Origin: Larix kaempferi
Lineage: Eukaryota > Streptophyta > Pinopsida > Pinales > Pinaceae
Length of the DNA: 64,000 nucleotides
NCBI GenBank assembly: GCA_027924585.1
Contig: BSBM01000602.1
Location: forward strand, 11,469,501 to 11,533,500
Direction of reading: 5' to 3'
Below are positions 11,327-23,126 of the stretch, piece by piece (the stretch's first letter is position 1; each line of letters begins with the position of its first letter). The notes beneath the pieces were generated by a model. It had not been told where the DNA came from. It saw nothing but the letters and a program-made list of their open reading frames with translations, and did not search any database. A program made the position numbers and the translations under genes.

Positions 11327-14300
11327 TGTCACAAACCCAAATTTCTCGGTTAGTAAAAATGTGAATTTTTACTGAAAAACTTTTCCTAACAACCACTAAA
11401 TCGGACAATATTTCCATGTTCATTGTTAATTAACTCATTGGATCCTTCAGTCTTATTATTTTCGTACTGGCATTAATATGACGAAGAAGAATAAACATAC
11501 GACCAATATGGAAGTGCACCTACTATCAATAATAAATGAATAGTTCCATTTATAAACTTACTTACTTATGCCACAATTTATACAATAATGATCATTCAAC
11601 ATGTTAAAACAACATGTCATGATTTGTTCTAGTCCTCTGGTTAATGATATGTATATGGAAATATTACTTGTAACTCAGATTTAACCAACAATTTCCCAAC
11701 AAACTGATCAATATATAAGAAAAATACTTCATCTAACCTATAGTACCATCAAGAATTCATTTGCCATTGTAGACCAAACATAAGAGGTCAAAATAATATT
11801 GATACAAGTCAACACAATATTGAATAATGCACAATTAAGGGACCATTAAAAGAAATGTTTTAATGCGATAACTAATGATAATTAAAAGATATATTCATAA
11901 CAAAACTTATGTACTTCACTTTTTCTTTAACTAATGATGCATGGTCTCGATCATATCTTTTCAATAACACCATTATACGAATTAGCCCAAAAGCTTGCAT
12001 TAGTGCCATCTCTACATTGAACCATTCCCTAAAACTCTTGCTCATTAAAAGAATAATACAATTACCAGAAGGAAACGAAATATACAGAACACAACTAATA
12101 AGCACAACATTTATGAACTCATGAGCATCCAAGAAGGTGTACACAACCAAGGAACATATAAAGGAGACACCAAAATACCGTGGTTCACCCCCAACTTGGG
12201 CTACGTCCACAAAACCTGTCAATTTATTATTCATCAAATCAAATCGAAAGGTACAAAAATTGCAACACTGATGTTGTTTTCCTCTAACTTGAATCTCCCT
12301 TCAAAGCTAGAAATTATCATGTTTACCTTATAGTAATATATTATCTAATTATATCTTTACTTGGATTAATAATAAATACCCCTTTTTACTTCATTCGTTG
12401 GAATGACTAAGTATTATCATACTTATAATGAATTCTAGTTTGCCTATATTTATAAAGTAATTGCATAACCTTCTTAATATGAAATAAGATATCTTTTCAA
12501 CTTTATATATATAAAATATTTGCATAACTTTTTATTATGAAATAACATATCTTATCATCGTATATATATGTAAAACAAAGTCTAGTAAATGGATAAAAGG
12601 TCATAATGTAAAGGAATTATACATATGCGTATCTCTGGCATATCTATATATGTATAGTCTTTAAAAGATTGAGAATATTTTATCATGAAATAATATTGAT
12701 CTAAATGTATAGATATGTTTTTATATAAGTTGAGGTCCTAACTTAGGATCTAAAACATTTAGCCTATAACCAAAAAGACATGCGATGATCCTGTTTAAGT
12801 GTAATAACTCAAATTTATAAAGAAGGGAACTTCAGAAATGATGGTGTCGGTTATTAGAAATAAAAAAATATAGATCTAAAAGAAATCTATATGAAGACGT
12901 GATGACAAAAAGAACCACGGAAAATGCATTGGAAATGATGATACGTAAAGGTAAGGAATTCTTGGTCGCAGTCTTCGCATAAAGGGAGAAACACGATACT
13001 ACACTATTCAGCCAACATATAAAGAGGGTTCTCAGTTATTTTCAAGTTGCCAAGGTTGGAATACATTCAGGGATTTTTAACAAACTTAGACAAACTATGA
13101 ATTAACATATTAATTCAATGCAGGAAAATCGCTATCACTCAAGGTAACTTAGCAATAAAAGCTATCAGCAGGATTCGTACTCAGGAAGTTGTTCTTCTAC
13201 GAATTCTAAATAAAGATATGTATAATTGACTGCTTATGATTTAAATGCAGATCTATTACAAAAATAAAGAAGAAGCATCAAGCCATAATCTTCTACGATC
13301 TCTTCGTGCAAAAGTATGCATATTTATAACAACGTTTTTATGGTGATAAAAAAAATACAATAGAAACTCAATATACAGATCTTACGATTTCGATGTAGCC
13401 TAAAATGCAATGATCCTAAGTGTCTTCATTCAGTATAAGCAAAGTTTTCTCTATGCTAGCAGATCCAAAACGAAATCCGCACATACCAACATAAATTTAT
13501 TTAAGCTATCTAAAAACTGTAATATGCATTTTCCAACAGATATCTATCTAAATCGTGGCAGTACCAAGATACACCCATACTCTAAGCATATCATAAAAAC
13601 TTAAGGCGGCAGGAGAAATACCTCAGAGATCTTCCTTGTCTTCTTCTTTCAATCATTTTACTACAGAGAGCAGTAAAGAAGCAACCCTACAACTTAAACC
13701 AAAATGGACCCCATGCTCTCTCTCCTTCCATGCGTAGCACACTCAGTTTTGTCAGAAGAACCAGACGGTGAACCTCCCAAAAGTATCTATACTCTTTTGA
13801 CAACCCACGCCTAAACATCAACTTGATTCCCTCAATAGAATTCTTTCTAAGCTCAGGGTCTCTATTCTCGAGATCGTAGAGGTGAATAAGAACTTGATTT
13901 CCTTGCTGTCAGAACCGCAGAGCTAGAATTTCATACAATATGAAATTGCAAAAATACCACTTTGGGGATCGGCTGCTAGCTGTCCCTCTCCCTACTATAC
14001 AAATCAACAGAGATTTAAATCCCTTTGACAACCCCGTATTAACACGGGTTAGGACATCAATCACATAAAGAAGCTACTAGAATTCCAATTCGAAGGTGCA
14101 GAGGTCGAGCTCCCCGAGCCGTCTCCCCTTACTTACAGCGGTCCATAAAACTAATGATAGTTCCCTCTCTTCCCTTTCCCTTCGGTCCGCATTACACGAG
14201 ATCAGTTCTTCATAAGAAGGCTGAATCCTTTCCCCATAGTGGTGACAAATGGTGAAAGCAATTCGACACATGGCTGGCTTAAGATGAGGCAAGAAGGCGG

Positions 14301-14558
14301 CAACAGGGAGTGTAGGATTTCTACGTTTCTATACTAAGACAGATGACAGTTCTAAAAAATATCCTGGAACCAAATGGTGACCCAGCTTAGATCCCACACT
14401 CCACTAAGGGAGCCAAACTTGCTGAATTTGCACCCTATATTCCTCCACGAGATCTTTGACCAAACTTGGTCATAATTACAAAACTTTGTAATTAAAATTT
14501 AACATAAAGTATTTTGCCAATAAAATAATAATTTCAGAAATTGGGTAGGTGACATACA
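11327..14558 (-). mobile_element. 3' LTR (about 3.2 kb) of a Ty3/gypsy chromovirus, unit A
   Basis: On the minus strand it starts TGTATGTCACCTACCC immediately after a polypurine tract that follows pol. It ends GGGTTTGTGACA at 11327, giving TG...CA ends and a length near 3232 bp. The low-coordinate end is an inference. It rests on similarity to the end of the solo LTR at 19814 and on the shared landmark GGGCTACGTCCAC (near 12200 here, near 20287 there). No protein was recognised in it; small open frames on either strand are probably chance. Confidence 0.65.
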
Positions 14559-14571
14559 TCCCCCCTTAAGT
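14559..14571 (-). other. Polypurine tract, unit A gypsy
   Basis: The minus strand reads ACTTAAGGGGGGA directly before the LTR start TGTATGTC. This is the expected plus-strand primer of Ty3/gypsy elements and fixes the LTR boundary at 14558. Confidence 0.8.
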
Positions 14572-14594
14572 CTCAACATCGTCCTCGATGTTGG

Positions 14595-15860
14595 TCAATC
14601 ACTCTCTGAGTGTTCCTGAAACAGAGTTGGGTATGCTGCCTGCATACTACTCTCCAACTCCTAGGTTGCCTCTTCCGGGCTAAGGTGCTTCCATTGCACC
14701 TTCACTTGCTCAATGGTGCGATTCCGGAGCAGAGTTTTCCTCTTTTCGAGGATACAGTCCGGTTCCACCTGAAAATATTTGTCTTGTCCCACTTGTACAT
14801 CATTCCAATTTATAACATGAGTAGCATCGTGTACATACTTATTTAAAAATGATATATGAAAAACATTATGTATTTTTAAATTTGGTGGCAAGGCCAGTTG
14901 GTATGCCATTGGTCCAACCTTGGACAATATTTCAAAAGGACCACAATACCTGGATGCCAACTTGGCACAGCTTCCCAATTTCAATGAACTCTTTTTCGGT
15001 CTTACCTTGAGGAACACATGTTCACCAACCTGGAACTCTTTATGAGTCATTTTTAAATCTGCTTGACTCTTTTGCCTATCTTGGGCAACTTTTAAATTTC
15101 CTTGTACCTGTTTCACAATTAGTTCTAACTTTTGCAATAATTCAGGTCCTAAAACAACTCTATTTACTGGGTCATTCCAAGAAACAGGTGTATCACATTT
15201 CCTACCATAAATAATTTCAAATGGGCTAAGTCTAAATGATGCATGATAATGGTTATTATATGCAGATTCTGCTAAGTGTAGGTAGTCTTCCCACTTACCA
15301 GGCTGATCCTTAACATATATCCTCAGTAAGTCTTCTAAAACTTGATTCACCCTTTCTGTCTCTCCATCCGTTTGTGGATGAAATGCTGTGCTGAAATTTA
15401 AGGTTGTATTCAACCCTTTAAACAAATATCTCCAAAAGTTTCCAGTAAATTTAGAGTCACGGTCTGAAATTATAACTTTTGGAATACCATGTAGTCGAAA
15501 AATCTGTTTCATGAAGATTTCTGCAATGTCGAGAGCCTTATGACTAGTCTTCACAGGTATAAAGTGTGTTGCTTTGCTCAGTTTGTCTACTACCACCATG
15601 ATAGAGTCATTTTGTTTCTGATTTTTGGGTAGTCTATTAATAAAGTCTATGCTTATCACTTCCCATTTCCAACTTGGTATAGGTAATGGATGTAATAATC
15701 CGACAGGATGTTGGTGTTCAATTTTCACTTTTTGACAATCTAAACATTTAGCTATGTACTCCACTACTTCATCTTTTATTTTGGGCCAATAGTATTCTTT
15801 CCTGAGCATAGTAATGGTCTTCTGATAACCTGGATGACCAGAGTAATGGCTTTTGTGCAT
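14595..15860 (-). pseudogene. Gypsy integrase with C-terminal chromodomain, unit A
   Basis: Integrase joins element cDNA to host DNA. The HHCC zinc domain is visible (HKSHYSGHPG ... CLDCQKVK). The DDE core follows with Asp in SIDFINRLP, Asp in ISDRDSKFTGNFW and Glu in NQVLEDLLR, then the GPF motif (RYCGPFEIL) and a chromodomain (KVQWKHLSPEEAT). A TAG at 14661-14663 replaces the expected Trp. The chromodomain tail ELESSMQAAYPTLFQE continues in register to a TGA at 14595-14597. Upstream, a TAG at 15861-15863 separates it from RNase H. DGETERVNQ in place of the usual DGQTERVNQ is a unit-A change. Confidence 0.92.
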
Positions 15861-16490
15861 CTAATTTAAAATCAGAATTTTCATTTCTTGTATGTTAGGT
15901 ACATACAATCTGTTTTCATATAGCAAAAGTCCATTTTCCTTCAATCTGTAATCTGCCATAGAATTTTTAGAACTGTTGTTTGCTGTCTTTTCCTTTAATT
16001 TTATGTATTCTTCATTCGTTTCACTCTTTTCAAGGATCTGATTTTCTAAATCTGTTGAGTAAGTACTGATGGCTGAAATAAAATTTAGTTTTGCTTTACA
16101 ACTCAATGCATTTGAAACCTTGTTCTCTTTCCCTTTAATATGCTTAATTTCAAAATCATACTCACTTAAGAAAGTTAACCATCTAGCTTGTCTAGCATTC
16201 AGATTTGTCTGATCTAATAAATATTTTCTGCCAATAAGGTGGCGACGCCACATTTTTAAAGCATGAATTACTGCTAATAATTCTAAATCATAAGTAGAGT
16301 AATTCTTCTAATGTATTTTTAGCTTTCTTGATTCGTATGCCACTGCATGCCTTTCTTGTGTTAGGACTCCACCGAGTCCGTCATTACAAGCATCTGTGCA
16401 AACTATGAAATCTTTATTAGGATCTTCTATCCTCAAAATAGGTGCTGTAGTCAACAATTCCTTTAACTTCTTAAAACTGTCGAACATTTA
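15861..16490 (-). pseudogene. Gypsy RNase H and linker, decayed, unit A
   Basis: The pieces read DFIVCTDACNDGLGGVL, HAVAYESRKLKIH and then LNARQARWLTFLSEYDFEI plus a linker to integrase. A TAG at 16308-16310 follows KIH. A frameshift near 16470-16485 separates it from RT. The stretch that normally carries a TDH motif between GRK and LNARQ is missing, giving GRKYLLDQTNLNARQ, so an active-site segment is deleted. The TAG and the deletion are shared with unit B. Confidence 0.85.
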
Positions 16491-17467
16491 TGATCCCACA
16501 CAAATTTCTTCCCTTTTTTCTGCAAGGAGGTTATGGGGTTGGTAATTCTCGAAAAACCCTCTATAAAGTTTTTGTAATATCCAGTAATGCCCATAAATGA
16601 TCTTACATCCGACACATCCTTAGGAACCAGCCAATCATTAATGGATTTTATCTTGTCGGGGTCTACCGAGATTCCTTCTTTAGAAATTATGTGTCCTAAA
16701 TACTGAATTTTGTCCTTGTGAAAGTCACACTTACTAAACTTAGCGCATAGTTGATGATCTCTCAGCACTTGTAAGATAATCCGTAGATGTTCATCATGCT
16801 CTTCTTTGCTTTTAGAATACACTAAAATGTCATCTATAAACACCACTGCAAACTTATCTAAGTATTTGTGCATAATATTGTTCATCAAACACATAAATAC
16901 AACCGGGGCATTAGTCAAGCCAAATGGCATGACTACGAACTCGTAATGTCCATATCGAGTTCTGAAAGCTGTCTTCAAAATATGTTCATCCTTAACCTGC
17001 ACTTGATGATATCCTGACCTTAGATGAATCTTTGAAAATATAGTTGCTCCACGTAGCCGATCAAATAGATCGTCTATGCAGGGAAATATATACCGATTCT
17101 TGATTGTCATCTTATTAAGCTGGCGATAATCTATGCACAGTCTTAGGGTTCCATCTTTCTTCTTAACAAATATAACAGGTGCTCCCCAAGGAGACACACT
17201 GGGTCTTATATAATTCTTATCAATCAATTCCTTCAACTGTGATTTCAATTCATTTAATTCCAGTATATTCATTCTGTATGGAGCTTTAGAATTTGGTACT
17301 GCTCTTGGTATTAACTCGATGGTAAAATCTAAATCTCTTTTAGGAGGTAATCCTGGAATCTCCTCAGGAAATACATCCTTGAAATCCTTTAGGACAGGTA
17401 TGTCTTCTAATTTCAGTTTGTCCTCTTTACAAATAAACTCATCATTTACTACATTTATTGCAAACAA
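16463..17467 (-). pseudogene. Gypsy reverse transcriptase, catalytic Asp replaced, unit A
   Basis: A 334-codon open stretch with the full Ty3 RT layout: [36 protein letters not shown], then motif A, motif B ([12 protein letters not shown]) and motif C ([12 protein letters not shown]). Motif A reads [12 protein letters not shown] where the family has FSKIDLRSGYHQ. The codon at 17024-17026 is CAT instead of GAT, removing the first catalytic aspartate. Both units share this. It is separated from protease by TAG at 17468-17470 and from RNase H by a frameshift. Confidence 0.95.
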
Positions 17468-18010
17468 CTAACATCCTTTCCTAACTGCCCTCTTAACTTG
17501 CATGGCTGAAATCTGTCTAAGGGTTACCTTTCTTGGGATACCTTTTACTTCTACAGTTTTTCCTTCTTCATTTAAACATGTAAAACTTTTTTCATAACAG
17601 TTCATAATGACATGATGGGCTTCTAACCAGTCCATTCCAATTATAATATCATAGGATCCTAAAGGTAAAACATTCAACTTGATTTGTGTGTTTAACTGAT
17701 TCATGGATAAAGCACAACTTTCTATAAAATCTGATATTTTCCTCTTTGTTCCAGTTGCTAGTCTAACTAACCAAGATTTACTGAACTTTTTTGTTTTCAA
17801 TTTAAGACTTTCCACAATATCTGGTGATATATAACTTAAGCTAGCACCTGGGTCAATTAAAACAGTAACAGGATGATTTTGTAGCATACCTTCAATCCCT
17901 ATCATAGAGATTTGATGATCTGCTTGCCTGTTGTCAAGTGCTGCATTGATTCGGGGCATCTCTCTCGCCATGTCTCCAACAGTAGGTTCGATTCTTAATA
18001 GAGTGAATGT
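17468..18010 (-). pseudogene. Gypsy aspartic protease, unit A
   Basis: The in-register region upstream of RT contains ALDNRQADHQIS, the active-site loop LIDPGASLSYIS and YDIIIGMDWLEAHH, typical of plant Ty3/gypsy protease. The catalytic triad reads DPG rather than D(S/T)G, which may be a family variant or damage. It ends with a TAG in AVRKGC-stop-LFAINVV. The same frame opens further upstream, but gag similarity there lies in another frame, so a frameshift separates gag and protease. In unit B most of this domain is deleted. Confidence 0.8.
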
Positions 18011-18194
18011 TGTTAGCTGTCCGCTTCCTCTTGGGACATTCTGATGTATAGTGAGGACCTTGACACTCGAAACATTTGATAAGTGCCTTTTGTTCATTGG
18101 TCCTGGTATTATTAGGAGCATTTCTAGGTGCTGTAGAATTCTGCTGTTGACTGTTTCTGAAATTATTTCCTTGAAAATTTTGATTCTGATCCAA
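17934..18194 (-). pseudogene. Gypsy gag C-terminus with zinc knuckle, unit A only
   Basis: A Gln/Asn-rich stretch precedes the nucleocapsid knuckle CFECQGPHYTSEC (CX2CX3HX4C, a common plant gypsy variant) and a basic PKRKR tail. The frame runs on past the gag/protease frameshift and stops. Upstream gag sequence is lost: at 18195 the similarity stops and a different decayed ORF begins, so the element is 5'-truncated and has no 5' LTR. Unit B lacks this whole segment. Confidence 0.8.
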
Positions 18195-18520
18195 GAAAGT
18201 GTTTCTATATGTGGGAGGATTTCAGATTTAGAAAGTACTTTATGTATTCATGATCTTATGATGAGATCACATACTCCCTCGTCTGGGTCTAATGGCATGG
18301 AAGTATAAATTAGTTTAGGATAGGTGTCATGGTTGAATGTTTGGTATATTTCTATCCACTATTGACTAGTCTCTTTATCGATTATGCATTTGGTATCCAC
18401 ATAAATTCCTCCAGAAAGTATAACTACATCCTCTTCTATCTCATGCTCAAGAGATTCATCTCTCTCTAAACTTTTTTCTAGTACTACCTCCTTTTGACTT
18501 TGTCATCTCTTGGGTGCCAT
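18195..18520 (-). pseudogene. Decayed ORF of unknown family, unit A
   Basis: A minus-strand frame starting ATG at 18520 reads MAPKR and then an acidic stretch with ILSGGIYVDTKCIID, FNHDTYPKLIYTSMPLDPDE and VCDLIIRS. It is broken by three in-frame stops (TGA after MAPKR, TAG after KETSQ, TGA after IIRS). Composition and continuity look like real protein, but I do not recognise the family. A gag N-terminus of the adjacent gypsy element is possible because gag often begins MAP-basic, though no gag core motif was seen. Same state in unit B. Confidence 0.5.
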
Positions 18521-18522
18521 TG

Positions 18523-19079
18523 TCAACCTACATTTTCAAAAAAACCCATATGCATGAAACAATAGGTGCAATAACTGAAAGAATCATAAAGGTTAGTTCC
18601 CTCCCTGGGTTGGATAGTTTCATTCCAAGATGAGGCTTCTATGAAAGCATCGTATTTTGCAACAAGATACAAGATAATATAGGGGATGGTGATGTGTTTT
18701 TTTTTCATATAGAAAGGATAGACTCACCAAAGAATATCCAACCATAGTCATTCATTTGCGATTGTTTTGAGAAACATTCTTCACCCTTTTTTTCCTAGTT
18801 TTATCCCCAAACTATGAAATTTCAAGGAAATACTCCTTCGGTTGGGATCAAGAAAACAAATGCATTCACTAATGGGGTGTTGATCGATGGCATGTCTATC
18901 AAGCTAGCCAACAAGAAATTAAGAGTGGGGTTATCACCTAGCATGAGTTTTCTATTGAGCTCTCCATCATGAGAAACCCTATAAGTATAGCTTCCACCAT
19001 CATGAAAAATGTTATCACACTTGGTTTTTAAAACTTGAAGGTAGGTCAATTTAATTATCCACCAACGAGACATGTACAT
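18523..19079 (-). pseudogene. Possible coding relics of unknown family, unit A
   Basis: Two minus-strand open stretches, 18822-19079 (with GGSYTYRVSHDGELNRK and LIDMPSINTPLVNAFVFL) and 18523-18708 (with YLVAKYDAFIEASSWNETIQ), have protein-like composition. They lie just upstream of the decayed ORF at 18195-18520. They are interrupted by stops and are not recognised. They could be exons or pieces of the same lost gene or transposon. Both are kept in unit B at 50670-51219. Confidence 0.3.
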
Positions 19080-19439
19080 GGTACCCGTTCATTTGTAGGT
19101 AGCTCCTGGTTAGGTATTCCCTTGGTTAATGCATACACGATTCATATTTGTTTTAATTTCCTTTACCATGAATTACCAAATCAAAAGCAATTAATGAAAA
19201 AATAATTTGCCTATGGTTTTATGGTCAATATGTCGAGGTGGGTTGGGATGGATTCGACCTCGATCTTCCCAATTTAATCAATTACCCCACAGTTATTGTG
19301 TTAAGTATCATAGATTCGATTATGTGGGCCTCATTGGAAATAGTCAAAATTTTCTTTACTTTTTGGCATTAGATCATTACAATGCATTTTATTTATATGT
19401 TTGAAATATCATCTCTAAGAGGGAAGCACTCCCATGATG

Positions 19440-19808
19440 TGATTCAATAATCATATCATCTATTGGGAAGTCGAAGAGAGTAACAACGTGTTGAGAGTAT
19501 CACTATTGAGAATACGTATCAAAGATGCATTGTATTTGAAGTTGAGTTTTTTTAGGACTACGATAATGTATCATGAGTGGGGAAGTCATTGGTGAGCAAG
19601 AATGTGTCACAAGTGGGTAGGACTTCGGGGTTGCGACATGTCACTAAAGTGTGTGACCTTGAAGTCGTGATGTGTCATGTGGGAGAATGCTTCAGATTTG
19701 TGACACATTGTGGGTAGGAATGTCTTGGATGATGCAATGTGTCGTGGGTATCCATACTTTTCCTATTCATAACCAGTCACAGAGGAAAATTCCCTCGTGT
19801 ATTTGACA
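19440..19808. repeat. Degenerate minisatellite with GTGACATGT cores, left part, unit A
   Basis: Loose repeats of roughly 40-50 bp share TGATGTGTCA(C/T), GTGACACATTG and GGGTAGGA motifs. The array is split by the solo LTR and resumes at 23127. In unit B it is continuous. Confidence 0.65.
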
Positions 19809-19813
19809 TTTCG

Positions 19814-22800
19814 TGTAACATCTCCAATGTGGAACCGAGTTAGCAATTTAGTGAATTTAAAAAAAAAATCTTCAACTAGGATAACATTAGCGATTTTCAC
19901 AAAAACTCAATTGTGGAAAGACCAAGAACCTCGTCATACTCCCATCAGTCCATTGACGATAGGTTAATCAAAATTAATCATCATGCATAAACATTTATTT
20001 CTTCAATACAGCGATAACTATATAAGTCCATATATTAAACATAATCAAGTATTACCATTTGCCTTGAGAATATACTCGTGGAATCCGCACCCAAGTAATG
20101 CAAATTCAAACAATACATATATCTATGTGGACATTATAAGAACCACATAAATAACAAGAAACATAAACATAACATCTTTTACCAAAGAAACATTCCACAA
20201 AAGCATACATCATCAGCACAAGTAACAAACCATTAATATAACACACATGAAGAGACCATATGTACATGGTTCACCCAACTCTATGGGCTACGTCCACCAA
20301 GCGATTCATATTATTATTAATCAATCCGAATGGATTCTCCAAAGCAGCTATTACAAAATCGCATTCCCACTTTCTCCAAGTATCCTACCAATAGGATTTA
20401 AAAGCAACTTGAATACAATTGAGTTCCTGTATCCCTTCCTTTCTAAGCATTTTAAATAACATAATATTTTCTAGTGAATACCATCAGAAAGTAGTAAGGG
20501 GCTTTAGTTCTTACAGTATCCCTTCTAATTCATACTATGCCAATCGAGTTGTAGTATCCATATAACGGATAATAAAATTTATACAACGGTTCGGCTTTTC
20601 CAGTTGTCCTTGTCCTCAAGGATGACACCGATATAACCTTTACTCACAGTATTTTTTTTATTAAGAAGCAGAGATTTGATAACCATATGAATCAATCCCT
20701 TCACGATGACAGTCATCTACAAACATATACGGGAAGTACTTTAGCTTATGAAAAAGGGGTTCGAGATCCACTGGGATCCATCTCTTTCTCAAAGGCAAAA
20801 ATCTACAAACTGTTGTAGGCAAAAATACAACACAGCATACCATACATATCCCACCCGAATCCGTCAAATCCGTGGTCGGATGTGCAACATATACTAAACG
20901 AAAACAACTTATCAAAAATGGAAATGCTAGTGTATCATTATATATTATGTTATATATATACAACAGACTATAACAGCTTAAGCGATCCTTCTCATGGAGG
21001 AAACTCAACACAGCAATAAAATATAGATCCTGCAGGGGTCACATCAATCCTGGGCAGGACGTATAACATGCAGGCTAACCGGATTTGATCTCAAGTAATT
21101 GGGTGGGATGCAGAAGCAAAATAACCACTCAACTTTTAAAACCCGCAGTTACTGGAAACTAATTCTGAAAGATAAAGTTTGAAAGCCGCGTATAGTATCA
21201 GCTTATTCATCCCGTAGGGATCCATCGTGGCTACATAAGCCTACTCTAAACTGGATCTACACCTGTCGTGTATCAAAATAAATTGCCTAACCGGATCCCA
21301 TAGTACCGAAGTAGTAACGATACAGTTTGACTCGGCTCTGCCCCAAATTCGTGGCAGCGGAAAAACGTAAACAACACAGACTACCGAATGGAACCAAGAT
21401 TTCGCATTCACCCCCTATTGCATAGTTACTTTATAACATTAAGGTTTCATGCAGCATGAAATACCACAGATACTTGCGATATGCAGGACATTCAGGGTCC
21501 TGCGCAACAATGAGATTTGGTAGCTGAAATTTAACAAGTTAAAAGAAAACAGAAGGGATCGAGCTCTTGTTTTGAACTGTCCTTTCCCCTTCACCCACCA
21601 TCACGCAATCATAAAAAAAAAACAGAAAGAATCCCTAGCGTTACTTGGCCATCCATCTAACCAGCATTTGTCCCCAAAACAAACGTTGCATACTGTCAAG
21701 GTAAGATCCCTATACAACACGAATAGGGTGTGCAGAGATTCATGCATTCTATTGGCAGCATCCTCGATATCCAGTATATATATACATTAACCATTTAATA
21801 AGTAAATAAAACCGTATTGGAGGATCGGGCTCACCAGCCGTCCCTTCGCTCACTTATCCCAACGTTAGCCCAACATAGATAACCCAACTGACACAGTATA
21901 AATGCAAATGAAAAACCCCAACTGTGCAGTAAGAGAAGCATATATATATATTAAATCTACCGCAAAGATAATACTACAGTCTAGAACATACAGAGGTCTG
22001 CTACTACGGAAATACCAATGCCGTACCCAAATTGATCTCAACAGGAAACACTGAATCAAGTGAGAACAACCATTCCAAAAACCCCCCAAAAAGACATCAA
22101 GAACCAGCCCCCTGTAAGCCAGGACTCCATCGCATAACATCTTTTTTTTTTCCCCCGAACAATCCTTTCCTCGCAGTAATTATAGCACCCCATGCGCCGG
22201 GGTTGAGACTCCTATTTATTTTAAGAAGATGACAAATGGAAAAATAAACAAAATTCAATATTCCCTCGTATGGACAACTGTCGTCTCCTTAACAACAATC
22301 TGGCGCTTTATCAAGGAGTCCAACTAATAGAAAACTCTCACTTTAAGTAGGCCACTTTCTTCCACTATCCGTTTAGATTGCGGTTTTTGAACTATACAAT
22401 ATAAGCCTCGTAATATATTTAAACTATAAACTATAATCTGGTACTACTACCACTTTGGCGAATACGTTTGTGATATAATCAAATCTTCGTGTAATATTTA
22501 GGGTAATAGCATCTTTTCAAGTATAAAAGGTTGGTAATTTCCCTAGGAATAATTCATATGTCAAGGACAGGTTCTTAGGTGTTTAACCCCTTTTCTCTCA
22601 TAGTCTTGTTGGAGATAAAACAAATACTTAAGCATATTTAGGATAATTCTTATGTGTTTTTTGCCGAGATGAGTTTAATAATAACAATTCCTTGGTTTCA
22701 CTAAGGATTATCTAAGTGATAAATATCCTTACGTTATTGAGTAAGCATTTATGAGTTTATTACTAGCTTATATCGATTAATTATTTTGCTAGGACTTAAG

Positions 22801-23121
22801 GCAAAATCTAAGACCAAGTAGATGTCACTTTGTGTTTAAGTGTTACTAACAGTAAGATGAAATCCATCATCTACGTCTTAGATTTTATGGCTCCCTATCC
22901 AGTCCACCTCCCTCCTTTAGTGAATTTCGTTACTCATTGTTTAGTTGCTTCATTGTCTTCAATATCCTAGGTCGAAAATAACATTTTTAGGAAGTAAGAT
23001 AACAATGCTTCCAAGGTCCACAGGTGGGGCCTTGGCCTTGAGCTCCTCACCTGGGCCACTTACAACATTATAATATATTTACAAAACAGTAGGATAATAA
23101 AACGAAAATGGGGATATCACA
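19814..23121 (-). mobile_element. Solo LTR (3308 bp) with target site duplication, unit A only
   Basis: Present in A and absent from B. Unit B has an intact GACATTTCGTGAGAGAGCG near 51953 where A has the insert. The insert begins TGTAACATCTCC and ends GGGGATATCACA (plus strand). It is flanked by TTTCG at 19809-19813 and 23122-23126, a 5-bp target duplication. Length, ends and internal landmarks (GGGCTACGTCCACC near 20287, a GATCGGGCTC...CCGTCCC block near 21822) relate it to the 3.2-kb LTR at 11327-14558. Orientation is assigned from that similarity. No gag or pol is present, so a solo LTR from recombination is the simplest reading. Confidence 0.82.
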
Positions 23122-23126
23122 TTTCG

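Noticed and set aside
11872-12333. Open frames on both strands inside the 3.2-kb LTR (11872-12237 minus, 12121-12333 plus), identical in unit B
   Set aside because: Identity reflects the very recent duplication of this stretch; no family motif was seen and they lie in an LTR.
19814-23121. Complete non-autonomous element with two LTRs
   Set aside because: No internal direct repeat of the terminal sequence, primer site or polypurine tract was seen; a solo LTR fits better, though a full alignment would settle it.
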